DNA from: Alphaproteobacteria bacterium
GTDB lineage: Bacteria > Pseudomonadota > Alphaproteobacteria > Rhizobiales > Hyphomicrobiaceae
NCBI GenBank assembly: GCA_024279745.1
Contig: JAJRRE010000082.1
Location: forward strand, 1-6,164
DNA: 6,164 nucleotides
Direction: 5' to 3'
In this document: positions 1 through 4,663 of the stretch, piece after piece
How the letters are laid out: each line of letters begins with the position of its first letter
Position numbering within the stretch: position 1 is the first letter of the stretch
The notes under the pieces: model-generated
Told to the model about the DNA's origin: nothing
Seen by the model: the letters and a program-made list of their open reading frames with translations, nothing else
Database searches by the model: none
Position numbers and translations under genes: made by a program

Positions 1-1809
1 GAACCATGGGTCGTCTTCGCTGATAACGTCCAAAACAAAGCGAACATCGTCGCGCTGAATGTCGAGACCCTTGCCAATGGCCCGGCTTGCAATATTGGAC
101 AAAGTCTGGGCGCCGGTCAGGCCGTTATCATTAATCTCATCAGCTATGACTTCAAACATGATCCGATATTCCGGCGGTGCCAAGGTCGGTGCCTGACAAG
201 CATCGTGAATACGCGCAATCGACTGCTGCATTGCAGATGCTGCATCGGACTGGCGTTCGGGTGGTGATGATACTGCCTGTGCCTGTGCCTGTGCCTGTTG
301 TGGCTGTTGTACGGCCGGCGCGGGAATAGCTGGTTGCAACGCGCTTGTGGGCGCTAAAGCCGTACTCTGCGGTATTGAGGATTGAGCGTTTTGCGGCACT
401 GCCGGTTGTGACTGCTGCTGCACAGGAGCTTGTAAAGGTTGCGGCGCTGTTTGCCGAACCAATTGAGCCGCGCTGGTGGTGGCAGCCGGTGGCGCTTGTA
501 CCGCATGCAATGGCGTTGATAGCTGGGGAGCCGGCGGGGATTGTGACGGCGTTGCTGCTGGTCCGCTCTCAACTTGCTGCGGTTGCTGCTGCGTATGAGC
601 ATTGGCGGCGGCGGCGTAGCTTTGCTCAGCCGTTTGTGGTGGCCGGGTTGCGATTTCTCCAACTGACAAGGGCGGTGTGTCGGCCGATAAGGGGACGGCC
701 ACTACTGCCGCTGGGCGCAATGCCGCAGGCGACAAAGGTAGCCCCTGATCCTGTTGGTTGCGATCCTGCGGGGCCGGTTGCGCAGCCGGCGGTGGGGTTT
801 GTTGAGCCACTGATTGAGGAGCTGCTTGCGGCGCCAATTGCGCAGCCGCTGGTTGCGGAGTGGCAGCGATTTGATCGATGGCCTGTTGAGCGCCGTTTGG
901 CGGTGCAATCGCTTCAGGAGCAGAATGGCGCTTTTTGTCAAAGGCGTAATAGGGCGCCTTATCGCTGAGCGCGATATCGTTCGGCAGGTCCTGGGTCAGC
1001 AGTTCGCGAAATCCACCCGTGCCGCCCCAGCTTGATCCTGCAGTTTTGTCGTGGCCCAGATTGCGCAATGCCCGGTCGGCCAGCGCTTCAAGCGGTACGG
1101 GAGCCGCCGCAGCGCGCACACCGCCCACGACTTCTTCGATGATTTCCTTGCGAATGGTTTCATTGCGCAAGCTATCGGTTTCGATCAAAAGAGCTTCATC
1201 GCTTCCACTGTCACCGGGTAATCGTCCCTCAAGCAGCAAGGTGATTAGATCGGCTTCACGAATTTCGCCATCGCAAATGCTGGTATAAGGTGCCGCGGTA
1301 TAGTCATTGGCAAAAATTACCGTGCGGCGGGCATGGGCGCGAAGTCTGTGCAGCAATGGTGTGAAATCCGCATCGCCGGACAGAATAACGAATTCGTCGA
1401 AATAGGTGTCGTGGGTGAGAAAATCGCGCACGTCCATGACCATGCGAATGTCCGATGAATTCTTCAATTGCGCCGTCAACGGTGGGCAATCGATGATCTC
1501 AAACCCCGAGCGCAGGAAATGATGGCGCACAAAAGGAAAGGAATTCATGTCGGTGGAATTGTCCTGCGAATTACGCCGCGGCACCGGATTGCCATAACAC
1601 CGGTTCATTACCACGCGCCGATTCTCACAGCCGAATGAGCCGTTGGTCGGCGTGATCAAACGCCCCGACGAGATTTCCTGAACCCAGGACCCAGCGTCCT
1701 TGGCGAAGCGTTTGGCCGCTTCTTCATTTTTCCGCTTTAAAGACAGATAGATATTGTCGTAATCGACGAATACCGCGCTTAAGCACGGTTTTGTTGACTG
1801 ACCAGTCAT
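1..1809 (-). CDS. NYN-domain putative ribonuclease with LOTUS/OST-HTH domain (3' end outside window)
   Basis: The frame is open for 603 codons from ATG 1809 to the window edge, so the C-terminus is missing. Residues 12-195 form a NYN (LabA/DUF88, PIN-like) domain. Its acidic residues are visible in VDYDN (D16, D18), in SSDIRMVMD (D120, D126) and in SGDADF (D146, D148), as expected for a metal-dependent RNase fold. Residues about 215-293 look like a LOTUS/OST-HTH RNA-binding domain (PVPLEALADRAL, then SWGGTGGFRELL, then APYYAFD). Residues about 296-518 are a low-complexity linker rich in Pro, Gln and Ala, probably disordered. From about 520 a conserved-looking helical C-terminal domain begins (YRIMFEVIADEI, then DDVRFVLDVISEDDPWF at the edge). 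A weak Shine-Dalgarno GGGGA (1819-1823) lies 9 nt before the ATG. No signal peptide or membrane segment is seen, so the protein is cytoplasmic. It lies 312 bp downstream of gloB on the same strand and probably has its own promoter. Family assignment is firm; RNA cleavage is inferred from family knowledge and the substrate is unknown. Confidence 0.88.
   Translation of the reverse strand, partial: MTGQSTKPCLSAVFVDYDNIYLSLKRKNEEAAKRFAKDAGSWVQEISSGRLITPTNGSFGCENRRVVMNRCYGNPVPRRNSQDNSTDMNSFPFVRHHFLRSGFEIIDCPPLTAQLKNSSDIRMVMDVRDFLTHDTYFDEFVILSGDADFTPLLHRLRAHARRTVIFANDYTAAPYTSICDGEIREADLITLLLEGRLPGDSGSDEALLIETDSLRNETIRKEIIEEVVGGVRAAAAPVPLEALADRALRNLGHDKTAGSSWGGTGGFRELLTQDLPNDIALSDKAPYYAFDKKRHSAPEAIAPPNGAQQAIDQIAATPQPAAAQLAPQAAPQSVAQQTPPPAAQPAPQDRNQQDQGLPLSPAALRPAAVVAVPLSADTPPLSVGEIATRPPQTAEQSYAAAANAHTQQQPQQVESGPAATPSQSPPAPQLSTPLHAVQAPPAATTSAAQLVRQTAPQPLQAPVQQQSQPAVPQNAQSSIPQSTALAPTSALQPAIPAPAVQQPQQAQAQAQAVSSPPERQSDAASAMQQSIARIHDACQAPTLAPPEYRIMFEVIADEINDNGLTGAQTLSNIASRAIGKGLDIQRDDVRFVLDVISEDDPWF
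274..297. repeat. Hexanucleotide microsatellite (TGCCTG x4) inside the NYN gene linker
   Basis: Four perfect tandem copies of TGCCTG on the plus strand encode an alternating Gln-Ala run on the minus strand, within the Pro/Gln/Ala linker of the NYN-domain protein. The unit length is a multiple of three, so gain or loss of units would keep the reading frame and only change linker length. Confidence 0.8.
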
Positions 1810-2121
1810 TTTAGACGATCCCCGCATATGCCGCATTGTTACGAAACTTGTTCTTGCCAATCTCTTTGAGTCGGGTTCAAGGAGCAAGGGCACAACGGGG
1901 CAGTTTGCACGGCAACACGACTTATGCACGAAAATCAACGGCTTAACCCGAAAATTAGCGCTTGATATCCAGTGGACAAAACTTCAGGTGTCACATTTGG
2001 GGTAATCGGACGAGGGCTGATTCGAAACTTTCACCGTTCCTTCACCAATCCAATGCCCGGTTTTGGGGTGCTGGAGCAGGCGCAAAGGAGTGTGTTGACG
2101 GCAAAGACTGCCGCCTGGCGA
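1810..2121. other. Intergenic stretch between gloB and the NYN gene
   Basis: These 312 bp hold no reading frame I can support; the plus-strand ORFs that begin here run on as shadows of gloB. The stretch should contain the end of the gloB transcript and the promoter of the NYN gene, but I could not pick out a convincing -35/-10 pair. One short hairpin (CGGCA, loop AAGAC, TGCCG at 2099-2113) lies just past the gloB stop. It lacks a T-tract on the minus strand, so it is only a weak candidate for a terminator. The heptamer CGAAAAT occurs twice, 20 bp apart (1929 and 1949). Confidence 0.5.
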
Positions 2122-2892
2122 TCACGCGTTATCTTTGCGGGCACGGATTTCGCCGAATACCTGCCAATCGGCCGCGTCCTGCAAGTTCAGTCTTGCGCGA
2201 ATGGCAGAACTATGCGGCCGCAGGAATGGATTTGTGGCTTTCTCCTCGGCCATGGTTGTGGGCACGGTCGGCTCACCGCGCGCGCGCAGCTCGTCGATTT
2301 GCTTGGCGCGGGTTTGTAACGCCTCATTCTCCGGCTCGATGGTCAGGGCGAAGCGGGCATTGGCTTGCGTGTACTCATGGCCACAATATATTTTGGTATC
2401 ATCGGGGAGCTGCATCAGCTTCGATAACGAGGCCCACATGGTTTGAGCATCGCCTTCAAAGACGCGCCCGCAGCCAAGAGTGAATAAGGTATCGCCGACA
2501 AAAGCGACAGCTTCATTCGGCTCGACAAAACTGATATGGCCGGCCGTATGACCGCCAGTTTCCAAGATGTTGAATGTGAAGCGGCCAAAGGAAACCTCGT
2601 CGCCCTCGCTGACTGGGCGGTCGATCCCCGGCACCCGGGCAGCTTCCGCGCGCGGGCCGACAATGGTGCAGCCAAATTCCTGTTTCAGCGCCTCATTGCC
2701 TTCGGTGTGATCGCCATGGTGATGGGTGGTGAAAATATGGGTGAGGGACCAGCCCTTTTTGCGCAGCTCATCAGCAATGGCGGCGGCGCTACCTGCATCG
2801 ATGGAGGCGGTGACATTGGCGTCCTCGTCGTGCAGCAGAACGGCATAATTATCGCCGCGAATAGGGAATTGATGGATTTCAAGCTTGCTCAT
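2122..2892 (-). CDS. gloB: Hydroxyacylglutathione hydrolase (glyoxalase II)
   Basis: The 256-aa product hydrolyses S-D-lactoylglutathione to D-lactate and glutathione, the second step of methylglyoxal detoxification, in the cytoplasm. It is a metallo-beta-lactamase-fold enzyme with the full binuclear metal site: THHHGDH at residues 56-62 (ligands H57, H59, D61, H62), H115 in GHTAGH, D134 in VGDTLF and H172 in CGHEY. The family signatures LGCGRVFEGDAQTMW (139-153) and CGHEYTQANARFA (170-182) are present, as is the C-terminal NPFLR of the HAGH C-terminal domain. I chose ATG 2892 because the protein then starts MSKLEIHQFP, has the usual family length of about 255 residues, and has GAGG (2899-2902) 6 nt upstream. 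An in-frame ATG at 3057 would add 55 residues, part of them encoded by the 12-bp repeat array, and is very unlikely to be used. The gene is divergent from the methyltransferase at 3384. Confidence 0.97.
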   Translation of the reverse strand: MSKLEIHQFPIRGDNYAVLLHDEDANVTASIDAGSAAAIADELRKKGWSLTHIFTTHHHGDHTEGNEALKQEFGCTIVGPRAEAARVPGIDRPVSEGDEVSFGRFTFNILETGGHTAGHISFVEPNEAVAFVGDTLFTLGCGRVFEGDAQTMWASLSKLMQLPDDTKIYCGHEYTQANARFALTIEPENEALQTRAKQIDELRARGEPTVPTTMAEEKATNPFLRPHSSAIRARLNLQDAADWQVFGEIRARKDNA

Positions 2893-2935
2893 GAGGGGCC
2901 TCGGCGGTGTTGGGAAGCAACGGGGAACCAGGACT

Positions 2936-3019
2936 GGTATTGGGCCTGATGTTGGTCCTGATGTTGGTCCTGATGTTGGACTTGTTGTTGGACTTGATAT
3001 TGGACCAGGGCTTGGCACT
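2936..3019. repeat. 12-bp tandem repeat array, about 7 degenerate units
   Basis: Consecutive 12-mers read GGTATTGGGCCT, GATGTTGGTCCT twice, GATGTTGGACTT, GTTGTTGGACTT, GATATTGGACCA and GGGCTTGGCACT. The second and third units are identical and the outer units are more diverged, as expected of a minisatellite that grows from its middle. It begins 44 bp upstream of the gloB start codon. Since 12 is a multiple of three, every frame through the array gives a short peptide repeat (for example Pro-Thr-Ser-Gly in frame with gloB), which creates false ORFs on both strands. Confidence 0.9.
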
Positions 3020-3093
3020 AGAGCCTGATCGGTTGAGATGGAAGCACTTCGCTTCAATCAAAATCGTGAATCAGACTCTGCAACAAGGACGTG

Positions 3094-3143
3094 AGAGCAG
3101 CCCTTCTAAATAAATCCGATTCCACCTAAGTCGGACCTGCTCT
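3094..3143. repeat. 50-bp palindromic intergenic element (Hyphomicrobiales-type)
   Basis: The element is bounded by a perfect 7-bp inverted repeat, AGAGCAG (3094-3100) and CTGCTCT (3137-3143). Inside it lies a second inverted pair, TCCGA (3115-3119) and TCGGA (3131-3135), around TTCCACCTAAG. Read on the minus strand, its order of parts (AGAGCA, then TCCG, then a GTGGAA-like middle, then CGGATTT, then TGCTCT) resembles a repeat that is widespread between genes in rhizobial genomes, as I remember it. The inverted repeats are seen directly; the family match is from memory and unchecked. Such elements are small, non-coding and probably mobile or structural. Confidence 0.65.
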
Positions 3144-3226
3144 AAGACTTGTCTGGCATTAGTACTGGGGCGCGGGCAGAAAGCGGGGGCCCTGGCGGTG
3201 TCTATTGGGCATGTTAAAGTTAGGCG

Positions 3227-3267
3227 CTTGCCGGCGCAAGGTACAAGTCGGCAATCGGTAATTGCCG
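3227..3267. promoter_or_regulatory. Two adjacent hairpins upstream of the methyltransferase gene
   Basis: The first hairpin pairs CTTGC (3227-3231) with GCAAG (3236-3240) over loop CGGC. The second pairs CGGCAAT (3249-3255) with ATTGCCG (3261-3267) over loop CGGTA, a perfect 7-bp stem. Neither is followed by a T-tract in either direction, so they are not typical intrinsic terminators. They lie 117-157 nt before the methyltransferase start codon, which could place them in its 5' leader or in an operator. No known riboswitch class is recognised. Confidence 0.45.
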
Positions 3268-3383
3268 TGCGGCGGCGCAGAGGCATAGGCAAGGTGTTGA
3301 TTAATTTGCTATATAACGTTTCGTTAGGCTGGTTACTCTGTTCTTTTTCAACTTGAATTGCTCAATGCCCGGACCAAGTTTCC

Positions 3384-4115
3384 ATGCATATGGACGCCAA
3401 ATATCTGCGTGACTTCTACACCCGCCCCCTGGGGACTGTCGTGCGTCGGCGGTTGGGCAAGCGGCTGCGCGCCCACTGGCCGCAATTGAAAGGCCTGACT
3501 GTCGTTGGTTTGGGGTTCGCGACGCCCTATCTGGGCCTGTTTCGTGAAGAAGCGGCAGCAGTTACGGCATTGATGCCCGCGCGGCAAGGAGCGCTGGTCT
3601 GGCCGCGCAGGGGCCCGGTAAAAACCGCATTGATCGACGAGCAGGCTTTGCCGCTGCCCGCTGCCAGCGTGGATCGTTTGCTGGTGATTCATTCCCTGGA
3701 GATGGTGGAAGGCGTGCGCCCGTTCCTGCGCGAAATTTGGCGGGTCCTGCGCCCGGAAGGACGTCTTCTTCTGGTGGTGCCGAACCGGCGCTCGATCTGG
3801 TCGCGGATTGATGCAACCCCGTTTGGTCATGGCCAGCCCTATAATCGCGGGCAGTTAGAGCGGCTACTGGATGACGCAATGTTTACGCCGGTCGGCTGGT
3901 CGACGGCTCTGCACATGCCGCCCTGGGAACGTCGTGTCCTGGTGCGCAGTATCGCGGTTTGGGAGCGGCTTGGCGGTGCCATCGCTCCAGCTTTTGCCGG
4001 CGTCAATATCATTGAGGCGCAAAAGGAGTTGCTGGCGCCGATTGGCGGCGGCTCCAAAGTGCGCGCGACACCGAAGCTGGTGACCGTGGGCGGCGATGCA
4101 TTTGTGACGTTGTAG
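3384..4115 (+). CDS. Class I SAM-dependent methyltransferase, substrate unknown
   Basis: The 243-aa protein has a Rossmann-type methyltransferase fold. Motif I is VVGLGFATPYL (residues 40-50), the glycine-rich SAM-binding loop. A SVDRLLVIHSLE stretch (95-106) matches the motif II/strand 4 region, and EIWRVLRPEGRLLLVVPNR (117-135) is the typical 'RVLRPGG' strand 5 signature of the Methyltransf_11 group. This is followed by a family-specific TPFGHGQPYNRGQL block (145-158). The usual acidic residue at the end of strand 2 is not obvious (ALMPARQGALVWP instead), which seems normal for this alphaproteobacterial subfamily. The Shine-Dalgarno is weak (GGA at 3371-3373); a second ATG at 3390 is an equally possible start. 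The protein is cytoplasmic, with no signal peptide. It is divergent from gloB, an arrangement that recalls E. coli gloB-yafS. The methyl acceptor cannot be told from the sequence. Confidence 0.9.
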   Translation: MHMDAKYLRDFYTRPLGTVVRRRLGKRLRAHWPQLKGLTVVGLGFATPYLGLFREEAAAVTALMPARQGALVWPRRGPVKTALIDEQALPLPAASVDRLLVIHSLEMVEGVRPFLREIWRVLRPEGRLLLVVPNRRSIWSRIDATPFGHGQPYNRGQLERLLDDAMFTPVGWSTALHMPPWERRVLVRSIAVWERLGGAIAPAFAGVNIIEAQKELLAPIGGGSKVRATPKLVTVGGDAFVTL

Positions 4116-4117
4116 CT

Positions 4118-4289
4118 CTTTCTCTCACGGCGCGCACCGCTCCCTGCGGTCGCTGCGCCTGCGAGGCGCGGCGCATAAGCGCCGGATCACTATCGTTCTC
4201 GGTCGCAGTCGCAACGCGTTGTGCCCAAATGGTGAGGGCTGGGCAGGAGCTGAGAGGGTGCGGCCGTGATAGAGCACGGGTCGTTGCTG
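4118..4289. repeat. 172-bp direct repeat, copy A
   Basis: Copy A begins 2 bp after the methyltransferase stop codon and is repeated at 4294-4465 with a period of 176 bp. The first 127 bp (4118-4244) differ from copy B at only two positions, the last 23 bp (4267-4289) at one, and the 22 bp between them (4245-4266) at eleven. It has internal hairpin potential: GCGCC/GGCGC (4155-4169), CGGCGC/GCGCCG with loop ATAA (4169-4184), and ACCGC/GCGGT (4136-4150). The ATAA hairpin could help to end transcription of the methyltransferase gene, but no T-tract follows. No coding role is seen. Confidence 0.92.
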
Positions 4290-4293
4290 TTTT

Positions 4294-4465
4294 CTTTCTC
4301 TCACGGCGCGCACCGCTCCCTACGGTCGCTGCGCCTGCGAGGCGCGGCGCATAAGCGCCGGATCACTATCGTTCTCGGTCGCAGTCGCGACGCGTTGTGC
4401 CCAAATGGTGAGGGCTGGGCTGAAGTTGATGAGACGGAGCTGTGATAGAGCACGGGTCTTTGCTG
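4294..4465. repeat. 172-bp direct repeat, copy B
   Basis: This is the second copy of the element at 4118-4289. Outside the variable core it differs by G to A at 4322 and A to G at 4399 in the left part, and G to T in the right part (GGGTCTTTGCTG against GGGTCGTTGCTG). The variable core lies at 4421-4442. The CGGCGC-ATAA-GCGCCG hairpin is conserved (4345-4360). Only 4 bp (4290-4293) separate the copies, so they form a tandem duplication. Confidence 0.92.
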
Positions 4466-4663
4466 GCATCCCCCACGGGAGCAATGCGACCCGCCAATCG
4501 TTTGGCGCGCCGTCGCAGGCCCGAGCTTTGCGAGGAATAGCCGCGAGACAGTTAGAGCCCCCCGGCGAACAATGTTCGCCCGCGAACCGTTTCGCGCCCA
4601 TGCGGAGGCGCAGGCGTTATCTTCAACGCCGGTGCGCGCCGTGAGCCAAGAGTGAACCATAAT
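4466..4663. repeat. Hairpin-rich stretch downstream of rne, with an inverted fragment of the 172-bp repeat
   Basis: Four structures follow one another. A two-step stem at 4485-4517 pairs TGCGAC with GTCGCA outside and CGCCAA with TTGGCG inside, over loop TCGT. GGCGAACA-A-TGTTCGCC at 4564-4580 is a perfect palindrome around one base. CGCGAA-CCGT-TTCGCG at 4581-4596 follows directly. Finally CGGTGCGCGCCGTGAG (4630-4645) is the exact reverse complement of bases 4124-4139 and 4300-4315 in the direct repeats, and nearby AGGCGCAG extends the likeness loosely. The stretch forms the 3' flank of rne on the minus strand. No T-tract terminator and no convincing gene are seen. Confidence 0.75.

Larger units (their letters stand above)
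2893..3383. promoter_or_regulatory. Divergent intergenic region between gloB and the methyltransferase gene
   Basis: This 491-bp region must carry the start signals of gloB (leftward) and of the methyltransferase gene (rightward). It is unusually long for a divergent pair and is full of repeats: a 12-bp tandem array (2936-3019), a 50-bp palindromic element (3094-3143) and two hairpins (3227-3267). An AT-rich patch with TATATAAC (3310-3317) stands upstream of the methyltransferase gene and could be a -10 region, but no fitting -35 lies at 16-18 bp. I cannot name an operator or regulator. Confidence 0.5.

Noticed and set aside
345..968. Plus-strand 207-aa ORF
   Set aside because: It lies wholly antisense to the linker of the NYN gene and has no recognisable domain; it results from the skewed composition of the Gln/Pro/Ala codons.
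1943..1957. Possible CtrA site (TTAA-N7-ATTA)
   Set aside because: The second half-site deviates from TTAA, and the motif is too short and AT-rich to trust without further evidence.
1962..2483. Plus-strand ORF of 173 aa
   Set aside because: Most of it is antisense to the conserved 3' half of gloB, and its product has no known motif.
2936..3019. CRISPR array
   Set aside because: The units are 12 bp and contiguous with no spacers, which is a minisatellite and not a CRISPR.
2122..3057. A 311-aa version of GloB that starts at ATG 3057
   Set aside because: The extra 55 residues are low-complexity, are partly encoded by the 12-bp tandem array and are absent from the normal family length. ATG 2892 has a GAGG at good spacing.
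3071..3292. Minus-strand 73-aa ORF in the divergent region
   Set aside because: It runs through the palindromic element and both hairpins, and has no ribosome site or domain.
3310..3317. TATATAAC as a -10 promoter element
   Set aside because: No TTGACA-like hexamer stands 16-18 bp upstream (3288-3295 reads GGCAAGG-like), so no promoter is called.
4320..4601. A 93-aa minus-strand ORF and the 79-aa plus-strand ORF 4405-4644
   Set aside because: Both overlap the repeat and the hairpins and show no domain, ribosome site or coding-like composition.
4301..4660. A 119-aa minus-strand ORF that starts 3 nt after the rne stop
   Set aside because: The close spacing is suggestive, but its second half lies in the 172-bp repeat, the copy differences change amino acids freely, the composition is Arg/Cys-rich without any motif, and no Shine-Dalgarno is seen. 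The similar 62-aa ORF at 4125-4313 is explained by the same repeat.
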